A stretch of 64,000 nucleotides of DNA, from assembly GCF_015831355.1 (NCBI RefSeq), contig NZ_JADWYR010000001.1:124001-188000 (forward strand), read 5' to 3'. Below the pieces are notes generated by a model. That model searched no databases and had not been told where the DNA came from. It worked only from the letters and a program-made list of their open reading frames with translations. This document shows positions 35,284 to 43,964 of the stretch, one piece after another. Within the stretch, counting starts at the first letter, position 1. Each line of letters opens with the position of its first letter. A program made the position numbers and the translations under genes. The stretch is from Panacibacter microcysteis (GTDB lineage: Bacteria; Bacteroidota; Bacteroidia; Chitinophagales; Chitinophagaceae).

Positions 35284-36198
35284 ATGCTTACCAAAAAAAT
35301 CTTCTTTGCAGCGCTTACAGGTTGTGTTTTTCTATTTTCTTCTTTTACAGTAAGCAATGGCAAACCCGCCCCTATTCAAAAACAAAGAATAAGAACAATC
35401 GTGGTAGATGCCGGCCATGGCGGGGAAGATGCCGGTGCCAAAGGAAGCTACTCGTACGAAAAAGATCTTACCCTGCAAATAGCTATAAAACTGGAGAAAA
35501 CTTTACAGATGGCTATGCCTGATGTAAAGGTTATCATGACAAGAACGACCGACGTTTTCGATAACCCCAGGGAAAAAGCAGATAAAGCCAACAATTCAAA
35601 AGGAGACCTTTTCATTTCCATACACTGCGATGCTGCGCCTGCGCAAAAACACAGTGAGATCACCGGCTACAAAACACAAACTTATTATACCGGCAAAGGA
35701 AAAAACCGCAAAAAAAGAACACGTAAAGTACCTACTTACCGTACATGGTACACACCCAACCCGGCTAAAGGTGCTTCAACTTATATTTGGGCAGTACATA
35801 AAAACGAAGATAAAGAACTGGCCATGCGGGAGAATGAGTCTTTGTACATAGACAGTACCATGAGCACCCAGATTGAAGATTTTGACCCAAATGCACCTGA
35901 AAAACTGATACTCTACCGCTTAAAAACCCAGCAGTATTTTGAGCGCAGTGCCAGCCTTGCACTTACTGTAGAAGAAGAATTTCAAAGTATTGGCCGTGCT
36001 GTTCGCGGTGCATTGCAACGCCAGGTGGGCATATGGGTATTACAGGCCGTGGCCATGCCAAGCATACTGGTTGAAACAGGTTACATTACCAACCCCGAAG
36101 AAGAAGAATACCTTAACAGCGATAAAGGCCAGCAGGAAACTGCGGATGCCATCACCAAAGCAGTACAGCGCTATCGTTACTCGCTGGAAAATCCATAA
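35284..36198 (+). CDS. N-acetylmuramoyl-L-alanine amidase (Amidase_3)
   Basis: Encodes 304 residues. A signal peptide (MLTKKIFFAALTGCVFLFSS) is followed by the zinc amidase domain: VVDAGHGGEDAGA with the first ligand, ISIHCDAAP with the second histidine, and ILVETGYITNPEEEEYL with the catalytic Glu. A basic insertion (KGKNRKKRTRKVP, around residue 140) is notable. It cleaves the amide between muramic acid and the stem peptide in the periplasm, acting in cell separation. No AMIN or LysM targeting domain is seen. Confidence 0.93.
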   Translation: MLTKKIFFAALTGCVFLFSSFTVSNGKPAPIQKQRIRTIVVDAGHGGEDAGAKGSYSYEKDLTLQIAIKLEKTLQMAMPDVKVIMTRTTDVFDNPREKADKANNSKGDLFISIHCDAAPAQKHSEITGYKTQTYYTGKGKNRKKRTRKVPTYRTWYTPNPAKGASTYIWAVHKNEDKELAMRENESLYIDSTMSTQIEDFDPNAPEKLILYRLKTQQYFERSASLALTVEEEFQSIGRAVRGALQRQVGIWVLQAVAMPSILVETGYITNPEEEEYLNSDKGQQETADAITKAVQRYRYSLENP

Positions 36199-36303
36199 CA
36201 TTTTTTTCAGGCTTTTTGATACACAGATTTTACAAATCTTTTCCAGGTCTGTACTGCATAACAATTAGTTTTGCGCCCATTGCATATGTAAAGTAAAATG
36301 TAT

Positions 36304-36575
36304 GTAACCGGCAGCATATGTTGTGGCATCACCTGTTGCCACGCTCGGTTCGGGGTTCCGTTTTTATGGCAGCTGCAGCGATCTGTTTTGTACAAGCCCC
36401 GGCCCGGGCAAAAAATGGCCAGGCGCATGCAACCACATTACCCGCTGCTATGCGCAAACACCGCGCAGCAGCGGGTTACAACGATACTTAACGGGGTCAA
36501 ACCTTGCTGAAAAATGCACTGCCGTACAAGAGTGCGACGCAACCAAAGCGCTATAGCAGTAATGCAGCCGGGCCC
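36304..36575. repeat. Composite repeat: third-variant B-side and A units facing each other (272 bp)
   Basis: The left unit (36304-36354, plus strand) starts GTAACCGGCAG, has TGGCATCACC, and ends with a divergent core GTTGCCACGCTCGGTTCGGG. The B inner block TTTTTATGGCAGCTGCAGCG follows at 36361-36380. The right unit on the minus strand (36524-36575) starts GGGCCCGGCTGCATTACTGC and ends with the exact A core (36524-36543). It fills most of the 431-base gap between the amidase and MCE genes. Confidence 0.82.
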
Positions 36576-36592
36576 AATAAAAAATATGGACT

Positions 36593-36600
36593 TATATTTG
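36593..36600 (+). promoter_or_regulatory. -7 box of the MCE gene promoter
   Basis: TATATTTG (36593-36600) fits TAnnTTTG, 29 bases before the GTG start. No convincing -33 TTTG was found at the usual distance, which falls inside the repeat. Confidence 0.45.
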
Positions 36601-36629
36601 AAAGAAGATTTGATCAAAAACTTAACTAA

Positions 36630-37640
36630 GTGAAAATATCCAACGAAACAAAAATCGGCGCGCTAACTGCAATAGCCATTACTTTTTTAATACTGGGTTT
36701 TAATTTTTTGAAAGGGAAAAGTCTTTTTAAAACGGGCACTTACCTCTACGCAAATTATACCAACCTGCAGGAACTGAAACCATCGAACCCTGTTTATTTC
36801 AACGGTTTCCAGATAGGCTCTGTAGCAGACATTGTGGCGGCAGATGAAAACCTTACTTCTGTTGTAGTTGAAATAAAACTGAATGAAGATTACAACATAC
36901 CTGCCAATTCTGTTGCTGAAATAAACGGCTCTTTGCTTGGCACACCGGCCATTGTAATAAAACCAGGTACCAGCACCAGCTATTTAAAAAGCGAGGATAC
37001 GCTTACAACCCGCGAATCGAAAGGGCTGCTGGGTGAAATTGCAGGCAAGCTTGCACCAGTGTCTGACCAGTTGCAATCCACCCTAAAATCGCTGGATTCT
37101 TTGTTGCAAAACTTTAATACGATATTAGACCCCAACACGAAAGGCAACCTGCAAAGCACATTGCTCAACCTGAACAAGGCAACAGCGAGCATTGCGGTAT
37201 CTGCCGTTTCGTTACAAAACATGTTGAATAACCAGTCTGGTGCATTGAGCCATACACTCAACCACCTCGATAGCTTTTCAGGAAATCTTGCTGCCAATAA
37301 TGAGAAGATCAACAACATGCTTTCTAACCTTGAAAAAACAACAGACAACCTTGCAAAAGCAGACATTGACGGCGCCATCAACAACCTGAAAGGCTCTGTT
37401 GAAAAACTGAATGGTGTAATGACAAAAGTTAATTCTACAGATGGTACGCTCGGCTCGCTCATCAACAGCAAAGAAATGTACAACAACCTTAACAATACCG
37501 TTAGAAGCCTGAATATATTAATGGACGACCTTCGTGCCCATCCCAAACGCTACGTAAACATCTCTGTATTCGGTAAAAAAGATAAAGGAGATTACCTTAC
37601 GGCGCCGCTGGCCGACAGCACTTCACCTGAAAAGAAATGA
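36630..37640 (+). CDS. MlaD/MCE family lipid transport protein
   Basis: Encodes 336 residues from a GTG (36630). One N-terminal membrane anchor (GALTAIAITFLILGFNFLKG) is followed by the MCE domain (about residues 38-115: YTNLQELKPSNPVYFNGFQIGSV) and a long helical coiled region (about 125-300) rich in Asn/Leu repeats. MCE proteins form hexameric rings that carry phospholipids between the membranes, usually with an MlaEF-type ABC transporter. No permease or ATPase gene is adjacent. Its stop overlaps the start of the OstA-like gene by 4 bases (ATGA), so the two are translationally coupled. Confidence 0.92.
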   Translation: MKISNETKIGALTAIAITFLILGFNFLKGKSLFKTGTYLYANYTNLQELKPSNPVYFNGFQIGSVADIVAADENLTSVVVEIKLNEDYNIPANSVAEINGSLLGTPAIVIKPGTSTSYLKSEDTLTTRESKGLLGEIAGKLAPVSDQLQSTLKSLDSLLQNFNTILDPNTKGNLQSTLLNLNKATASIAVSAVSLQNMLNNQSGALSHTLNHLDSFSGNLAANNEKINNMLSNLEKTTDNLAKADIDGAINNLKGSVEKLNGVMTKVNSTDGTLGSLINSKEMYNNLNNTVRSLNILMDDLRAHPKRYVNISVFGKKDKGDYLTAPLADSTSPEKK

Positions 37641-39664
37641 GAGGGCAATTAAGCTTGAAAAAACTCTTCCTGTTATTTTACATGCTGCTTACAGCATGTT
37701 TTTTATATGCACAACAACCGATTATTGTTGACAGCGCCGGTCAAAAACAAATCAACATTATACATGCAGATAAAATAAGTTTCAAAAAAGTTGACTCCTT
37801 AACCGAGTACCAGCTACTCGTTGGGCATGTGGCGGTGCAGCAGGAAAAAACATTGTTTTACTGCGATAGCGCGGCGATCAATACAAAATCCAATATTCTC
37901 GAGGCATTCCGGAAAGTACATATCAATGATAATGACAGCCTGCATATTTATTCAGACTACCTCAAATACCTGGGTAAAGAAAAAAAAGCTTACCTCAATG
38001 GCAATGTAAAACTTACAGATGGCAAAGGCACATTAACCACTTCCAAACTCGATTACGATCTTAATACGCATATTGGTAACTACTATGAAGGCGGTAAGGT
38101 TGTGAATGGCAAAACCGTACTTACCAGTAAGGAAGGTTTTTATTACGAGGATACTAGAGACGTCTATTTTAAAAAAGATGTGGTACTTGTAGATCCTGAA
38201 TACACCATTAAAACAGACACTCTTTTATACAATACTTATACAGGCATTGCAACATTTGTAGTACCTACCACTATTGTAAGTGACAGCGGCCGACGCACAG
38301 TAAGAACAAAAGATGGCTACTACGATACCAAAACAAAGAAAACATATTTTGGCCAGCGTACCGAAGTGTGGGATAAAGCAACCTTTATTACCGCAGATGA
38401 AATGGCCAGCGAAGACTCTACCGGTTTATATGAAGCAAGAGGTAAAGTGATCTACAGAGATACTGCGCAAAAAGTAACGCTCTTCGCCAATCATTTAAAC
38501 GGTAACCGTAAGAACAGCTCTTTCCTGGCAACAGAAAAGCCGGTCATGATCATTGAGCAGGAAGAAGGCGATTCCTTATTCGTCGCAGCAGATACGATGT
38601 ATTCCGCACGTTTATCAGATCTTAAGAAATACCGTACCGTACCAGTTATTACAGAATTGTCTTCTCAAAAAGATACAGCCATCCCGGTTAAAGAAACTGC
38701 ACCTGTTTTTGAACAGGCCGGTAATGACGACGAAACCGTAACAGATTCATTAAACATGCCACCGGCCGGCAAGCCGCTGGCTGAAAGAAAGGAACTGCCG
38801 CGGTTACCCCGCGGTAAACAATCGCCGCCAGACAGTACGCAACAACCACAGCAAAAACTGATTACCCAACAAGACAGTACCGTTACAGTAAAAAAAGATA
38901 CTGCTGACACGCTAAAAGATACATTACTAACCGCGGCAAAAAGGCAGGCAATGGCTGCAAAAGATTCGCTCATTGCAATGCAGGATACCGTTTTCAGCAA
39001 AGACAGCGCCACCGCTTCAGATGCGCTGGCAAAAAAAGATGCTGCCATGCAAAAAGTGGTGCTCGCAGATACGTCCACCTTTGCTGGCAACGACAGTACA
39101 GACCGGTTTTTTGAAGCTTATTACCATGTGCGCATCTTCTCAGATTCATTACAGGCCGTGGGCGACAGCCTCTTTTACTCAGGGGAGGATTCTGCTTTTC
39201 GTTTGTTTAAGCAACCCGTGGTTTGGGCCAGGGAAAGCCAGGTAACCGGGGATACCATGTATCTCTACACGCAAAACAAAAAACCATCCCGCCTGTACGT
39301 TTTTGAAAATGCATTAACGGTAAATAAAGTAGGTAGCAACTATTACAACCAGGTAAAGGGCCGCACCATCAATGGGTACTTCAAGAACGGCAATATGGAT
39401 TTTTTGCGTGCAAAAAGTAACGCAGAAAGTATCTATTATGCCCAGGATGAAAGCAATAAATTCATCGGCGTTAACCAGGCAACCGCCGATATTATCGACA
39501 TGTATTTCCAGGAAAAGAAACCGCAAAAAGTAGTCTTTAGAAATAACCTTGTGGGCACCACCTACCCTATGCGGCAGGTAAACCACGAAGAGTTAAAACT
39601 CCGCGGTTTTAAATGGCTCGAAGATCAAAGACCGAAATCGAAGTACGAGCTTTTCGCCGACTAA
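37637..39664 (+). CDS. OstA/LptA-like protein
   Basis: Encodes 675 residues. A signal peptide (MRGQLSLKKLFLLFYMLLTACFLYAQ) precedes a long OstA-like (LptA-fold) region (about 45-290: HVAVQQEKTLFYCDSAAINTKSN, YLGKEKKAYLNGNVKL). A low-complexity Asp/Thr/Lys/Ala-rich stretch (about 340-480) separates it from a second OstA-like segment (about 490-640). LptA-fold proteins carry LPS across the periplasm. Coupling to an MCE gene by a 4-base overlap links glycerophospholipid and LPS transport in one operon. Confidence 0.85.
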   Translation: MRGQLSLKKLFLLFYMLLTACFLYAQQPIIVDSAGQKQINIIHADKISFKKVDSLTEYQLLVGHVAVQQEKTLFYCDSAAINTKSNILEAFRKVHINDNDSLHIYSDYLKYLGKEKKAYLNGNVKLTDGKGTLTTSKLDYDLNTHIGNYYEGGKVVNGKTVLTSKEGFYYEDTRDVYFKKDVVLVDPEYTIKTDTLLYNTYTGIATFVVPTTIVSDSGRRTVRTKDGYYDTKTKKTYFGQRTEVWDKATFITADEMASEDSTGLYEARGKVIYRDTAQKVTLFANHLNGNRKNSSFLATEKPVMIIEQEEGDSLFVAADTMYSARLSDLKKYRTVPVITELSSQKDTAIPVKETAPVFEQAGNDDETVTDSLNMPPAGKPLAERKELPRLPRGKQSPPDSTQQPQQKLITQQDSTVTVKKDTADTLKDTLLTAAKRQAMAAKDSLIAMQDTVFSKDSATASDALAKKDAAMQKVVLADTSTFAGNDSTDRFFEAYYHVRIFSDSLQAVGDSLFYSGEDSAFRLFKQPVVWARESQVTGDTMYLYTQNKKPSRLYVFENALTVNKVGSNYYNQVKGRTINGYFKNGNMDFLRAKSNAESIYYAQDESNKFIGVNQATADIIDMYFQEKKPQKVVFRNNLVGTTYPMRQVNHEELKLRGFKWLEDQRPKSKYELFAD

Positions 39665-39678
39665 TTTTTTTCTTTCAT

Positions 39679-39730
39679 GTACCAGGCTGCAACAACGCTA
39701 TTGATCGTCCCTTGCGTCGCACTCTTGTAC
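39679..39730 (+). repeat. Dispersed 52-bp unit, type A
   Basis: Starts GTACCAGGCTGC, ends with an A core with one changed base (39711-39730, C for the first G). It lies between the convergent OstA-like and hydrolase-fusion genes. Confidence 0.88.
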
Positions 39731-39814
39731 TGCATAACGCCGGGCATCAACGATACTGCATGTGCAAAAAAGGCTATGCTATAAACTGCAATATATTCGT
39801 ACAACAAAAGTCTT

Positions 39815-42319
39815 TTAACGTTCCACAAATACACCCGGATATTTCTTTGTTGACTGCTGATGATCATATACCAAAACGCCATTTACCCAAACATTTATAA
39901 TGCCATCAGAAAGAGCAGCAGGATTTTTTATACCTGCACGATCTTTTACTGAATCAGCATCAAACAAAACAAGGTCTGCATAAAAACCGGGCGCTATAAT
40001 ACCCCGTTCTTTTATACCAACATGCTCAGCAGCCAGTGCGGTCATTTTATTAATGGCGGTCTCCAGCGGCATGATCTTTTTTTCACGCACATAATATCCC
40101 AATAGTTTTGTAAACGCACCAAATGCACGCGGGTGCCCCCCGATGGCGCCATCAGAACAAATGTTGGAATGCTGCCAGGAAAGAAATGGTGTAATATCAT
40201 CATCGCTCATGGCTTTGCCCATTACCGTCTCCGCATTTTCACCCGGGTGTTGCTGTTCATATTTTTCAGCAGCATCAACCAGATACAATAAAGTTTGGGC
40301 AGGCGTTTCATTGCGTATTGCTGCAATTGCTGCAATCGTTTTGTTTTTATAGGTGCTGTCTGGTGCAAACCTTACCAGTACAGAGCCGTCTGCATCGAAT
40401 AAATGATCGGTAGCATACTTTGCCCCAGCCATGCTGGTAAAATCTTTTTTGGGGAACAATACACGCAAAGTACTGTTCCAGAAATTATAGGGATAGCAGT
40501 CTGCTGTAATGTCAATACCATTTGCCCTTGCCAGTTGTAACTGAGCCAGCAGGTTGCCGGCTGTTCCCCAGTCGTCTTTCAGCGCTATTTTTATGTGCGA
40601 TATTTGTACAGGTAAGTTTGCCTCCCGGCCAATGGTAATGATCTCGTCAATTGCATCGGCCATCGTAATATCCTCGCTGCGTATATGGCTGATATACCTG
40701 CCTTTTGCGGCAGCAGTTGTTTTGGCGAGTTCTATCACTTCATTCCGGTTACTGTAAAAAGCACCTTCATATTCCAGGCCTGAAGAAAGACCTAAAGAAC
40801 CTTTGCTTAATTCTTCCTGCAGCAGTTGTTGCATCTGCACGATTTCTGCTGCTGTAGCTGTTCTGCTTAATTGTGTTGGCCCCAACACCTTTTCTCTTAT
40901 AGTGGTATGCCCGGTGTAGGTAGCAACATTTATAGCCGCAGGTCTTTCATGGAGTGTTTTTTTTATTTCCTCAATCATATCACCTTCCCCGTCTTGCCCG
41001 CCCACAATAGTTGTTATACCCTGGTTAAGCGCAGCAACCGCATCAGGTGATTCTTTCAAGGAGCCTTCCAGGTGGCTATGCGTATCTATAAAACCCGGTG
41101 CCAGTATTTTGCCCTTTCCATCTATTACTGTTTCATTCGCGAACGGTTTCAAACTACCCACAGCAACAATCCTGTCACCCTCTATTCTAACAGCAGCGTT
41201 GCGTGCAGGAGTGCCGGTTCCATCTATCAGCCGCACATTTGTAACAAGCGTAATTGGCTGCACCATATAAGGCCGTTGAATAAACACCTGTTTACCTGCC
41301 TGGATGGCACTTGCATTATCACCACTGCTAAGTATTATGAGCGTACGGTTATTGTTTACATCCCTGCAGATAATATTTCTGAAACCCGCCCAGCCACCGG
41401 TATGCTGGTACAAACCTGCACTATCTATAAACCAGCCAAAGCCATAAGGATATGTGGAATCTGCCGTTAGCGTTACCGGCTCAAACAACTGCTGTATTGT
41501 ATGCTTTTTTAGCAGCCGCCCGGTGTAAAAAGATTGCTCCCATTTATACAAATCTTCTACAGAACTGTATAAGTTACCATCGCCCACAACGCCATCGAGG
41601 TTGGTAAGGTCATGCAGTTTTTTTATACCATTTACCTGCGTAAAACCTGCAACGTGATTGGCGGGTATGGTACGCATAAGATTAGTGTACACATAGGTAT
41701 CATGCATGCCCAGCGGTGTTGTTATATTAACTGATATAAAATCTTTAATCGCTTCGCCACTTACGCGTTCAATAATGCTTGCCAGCAATACATAGTTTGT
41801 ATTGCAGTAACTCCAACCGGTGCCAGCCCGGAATGCAGGTGCAGGCTTATGCTGCGCAAAAAGCTTTATCAACATGTCATTGGTGAGTGTATCCAGTGTT
41901 CCGCGGTAGCGCTGAAAGAGGTCGAAATATTCAGGCAGACCGGAAGTGTGGGTCATAAGATTGCGGATACTGATGCTGTCGTATGGCAATTCAGGTATAT
42001 ATTTTTTTATATTATCATCTATGTTCAGCAAGCCTTTTTCCTGGAGCACTAATATGCCCACACATATAAATTGCTTGGTTACAGATGCGAGGTTGAATGA
42101 TGATTTTGTGGTAAGCATTTCCGCAGTTCTGCAGTCGGTAATGCCAAACGCTTTTTTATACACTACTTTACCTTTCTCGGCATATAGTACAGTACCATTA
42201 AAGCGATCTGTCTTGTACAACAACGTTAGTACGTCATCCAGTTGTGTTGCGGTTTCAGATATTTGCGCATGACCAGCCATAAAGAAAAAAAGACACATAA
42301 ACAGAGAAGCTGCTTTCAT
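39815..42319 (-). CDS. Beta-lactamase-like serine hydrolase fused to N-acyl-D-amino-acid deacylase
   Basis: Encodes 834 residues with a signal peptide (MKAASLFMCLFFFMAGHAQ). The N-terminal domain (about 25-345) is a class C beta-lactamase/DD-peptidase fold: SxxK at S79-VT-K82, YxN at Y171-C-N173, and HTGG at 306-309. The C-terminal domain (about 355-834) is an amidohydrolase of the D-aminoacylase/dihydroorotase type: GFIDTHSHLEGSL with metal ligands H414 and H416, SHIRSED, DITADCYPY and KMTALAAEHVGI. The N-terminal fold hydrolyses D-amino acid peptides or beta-lactams; the C-terminal one removes acyl groups from D-amino acids. Both would act outside the cytoplasm on D-amino-acid compounds, but joint function is inference. 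Confidence 0.88.
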   Translation of the reverse strand: MKAASLFMCLFFFMAGHAQISETATQLDDVLTLLYKTDRFNGTVLYAEKGKVVYKKAFGITDCRTAEMLTTKSSFNLASVTKQFICVGILVLQEKGLLNIDDNIKKYIPELPYDSISIRNLMTHTSGLPEYFDLFQRYRGTLDTLTNDMLIKLFAQHKPAPAFRAGTGWSYCNTNYVLLASIIERVSGEAIKDFISVNITTPLGMHDTYVYTNLMRTIPANHVAGFTQVNGIKKLHDLTNLDGVVGDGNLYSSVEDLYKWEQSFYTGRLLKKHTIQQLFEPVTLTADSTYPYGFGWFIDSAGLYQHTGGWAGFRNIICRDVNNNRTLIILSSGDNASAIQAGKQVFIQRPYMVQPITLVTNVRLIDGTGTPARNAAVRIEGDRIVAVGSLKPFANETVIDGKGKILAPGFIDTHSHLEGSLKESPDAVAALNQGITTIVGGQDGEGDMIEEIKKTLHERPAAINVATYTGHTTIREKVLGPTQLSRTATAAEIVQMQQLLQEELSKGSLGLSSGLEYEGAFYSNRNEVIELAKTTAAAKGRYISHIRSEDITMADAIDEIITIGREANLPVQISHIKIALKDDWGTAGNLLAQLQLARANGIDITADCYPYNFWNSTLRVLFPKKDFTSMAGAKYATDHLFDADGSVLVRFAPDSTYKNKTIAAIAAIRNETPAQTLLYLVDAAEKYEQQHPGENAETVMGKAMSDDDITPFLSWQHSNICSDGAIGGHPRAFGAFTKLLGYYVREKKIMPLETAINKMTALAAEHVGIKERGIIAPGFYADLVLFDADSVKDRAGIKNPAALSDGIINVWVNGVLVYDHQQSTKKYPGVFVER

Positions 42320-42418
42320 AAAATGCAGTTGATTTATACTAAAGATATTTTATATAAATAATATCTCTGCATGTAAACTGCGCTGATGCCACCCGGCGCA
42401 GCTGCATAATGATATACA

Positions 42419-42470
42419 GTACAAGAGTGCGACGCAACGGAAGCTTAATAGCATTGCTGCTGCCGGGTAC
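42419..42470 (-). repeat. Dispersed 52-bp unit, type A
   Basis: Minus strand: GTACCCGGCAGCAGCAATGC at its start (42470), middle with CTATTAAGCTT, exact A core at 42419-42438. It lies between the divergent fusion-hydrolase and DinB genes. Confidence 0.9.
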
Positions 42471-42561
42471 ATAGAAAATTCCAACGTAAAAAATACTGTT
42501 GACATAGGGCTGTCATACAACGTTGTTTACTTTGTTATATCAATTAAACAAAACACACTTT

Positions 42562-43065
42562 ATGGCACTATCAATTATTAACCTGCTGCTGAAAGAAATG
42601 GAGCAGGAAGCTGCAACAACAAGAAAAATGTTACAACGTGTACCCGCCGATAAGTTTGGCTGGAAACCGCATGAAAAAAGTATGAGTATGCAAAATCTTG
42701 CCACACATATTGCGGAACTGCCCTCGTGGTCTGCCATGGTACTGAACACTACAGAACTTGATTTTGCAGGAATGGATTACACACCTGCAGAAGTTACAAC
42801 CACTGAAGATATACTGGCGCTTTATGAAAAATCGTACGCAGAAGGAAGGGCTGCGCTTGAAAATGCAAAAGAAGAAGATCTTCTGCCAGACTGGACGTTG
42901 AGAACAGGAGACAAAATTCACAGCGTGTCTTCGAAATATGAAGTAATACGTATGTCGTTTAGCCAAACAATACACCACAGGGCACAACTGGGTGTTTACC
43001 TGCGGCTGTTGAATATACCAATACCGGGCAGTTATGGGCCAAGCGCAGACGAAAACGATTTTTAA
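42562..43065 (+). CDS. DinB family protein
   Basis: Encodes 167 residues from ATG 42562 (MALSIINLLLKEMEQEAATT). Four-helix-bundle features are FGWKPHEKSMSMQNLATHIAELPSW, with a histidine likely to bind metal, and the C-terminal SFSQTIHHRAQLGVYLRLL with an HH pair. Many relatives are annotated as damage-inducible or thiol transferase-like without proof. It is unlike the DinB protein at 25.5 kb in detail. A bidirectional terminator lies between it and the converging NlpC gene. Confidence 0.85.
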   Translation: MALSIINLLLKEMEQEAATTRKMLQRVPADKFGWKPHEKSMSMQNLATHIAELPSWSAMVLNTTELDFAGMDYTPAEVTTTEDILALYEKSYAEGRAALENAKEEDLLPDWTLRTGDKIHSVSSKYEVIRMSFSQTIHHRAQLGVYLRLLNIPIPGSYGPSADENDF

Positions 43066-43070
43066 AAACA

Positions 43071-43098
43071 AAAGGTTGCTTACACAGCAACCTTTTTT
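43071..43098. terminator. Terminator between DinB and NlpC/P60 genes
   Basis: AAAGGTTGC (43071-43079) and GCAACCTTT (43087-43095) with T-run after and A-run before; usable from both sides. Confidence 0.88.
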
Positions 43099-43119
43099 AA
43101 TGTACCGTCAGCCCTAAAA

Positions 43120-43797
43120 CTATTTTGTAACCCTGCCCGCAGCACGATATCTTTTTTTCCAATACTCTTCATTCAGATCGCTGATCATAACACCGCCACT
43201 GGTAGAAGCATGGGCAAATTTATTGTTGGCTATATAGACCCCCACATGAGAAATGGTTCTGCCATAAGTTTGAAAAAAAACAAGATCACCTTCTCTGAGA
43301 TCGACATAGTCGATGGGTGTGGACGCATTGTATTGTTCCTCTGCTGTCCTGGGCAATTGCACGGCATATACATCTTTGATAACAGTTTGTGTAAATGCGG
43401 AGCAGTCTATACAATTTTGTGTGGAACCACCCATGCAATACCTGGTACCCCACCAATAATCCAAATCCTGCAAAAGAGGCACATTGGTAAGGGCCTCCAC
43501 GGGTACATCCAGCATGGTAGCATACCTGATCTGTACCCCCTGTACAGATTCAATATCTACATTAGAAGCGGAAACAACCCTGTTATTGAACACCGGCTTT
43601 TTGGGCTCACTTGTTGTAACAGATGTCCTGTTTTCGCCGGGTGTAACACTTATGTCGTCTATAAAGACAGCACTATTACTGGTTTGCCGTGGCCTGGGAG
43701 CAGTTGAAGAAGGGCCGGTCGTCGTCGCTTTAAAACTCTTACAACTGGTAACGCAAGCCATAGCGCAGAGAAGATATAATAAGTGTACTCTTTTCAT
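43120..43797 (-). CDS. NlpC/P60 family lipoprotein (cell-wall endopeptidase)
   Basis: Encodes 225 residues from ATG 43795-43797 (MKRVHLLYLLCAMACVTSC), with a lipobox ending in VTSC. The NlpC/P60 domain covers about 110-225: nucleophile C132 in NCIDCSAFTQTV, histidine in TISHVGVYIANNKFAHAST. DLREGDLVFFQTY is also diagnostic. These cysteine peptidases cut the gamma-D-Glu-diaminopimelate bond in peptidoglycan. The middle (about 25-85) is a Ser/Thr-rich linker. It is divergent from dnaE. Confidence 0.92.
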   Translation of the reverse strand: MKRVHLLYLLCAMACVTSCKSFKATTTGPSSTAPRPRQTSNSAVFIDDISVTPGENRTSVTTSEPKKPVFNNRVVSASNVDIESVQGVQIRYATMLDVPVEALTNVPLLQDLDYWWGTRYCMGGSTQNCIDCSAFTQTVIKDVYAVQLPRTAEEQYNASTPIDYVDLREGDLVFFQTYGRTISHVGVYIANNKFAHASTSGGVMISDLNEEYWKKRYRAAGRVTK

Positions 43798-43964
43798 GCC
43801 GGTGCAATATAGTTTTCGTGGCCAGTTTACACAAGTAAAGTGCAGAACTTTTACACTTCGTATGTGCAAAACGCCTGATGTGGATAAATTTTTTGCACTT
43901 CCCCCACGCTATAAAGTGCGAAATTTGACGCCTGACCAACGAAGAAAAAAAACGGCTTACACTC

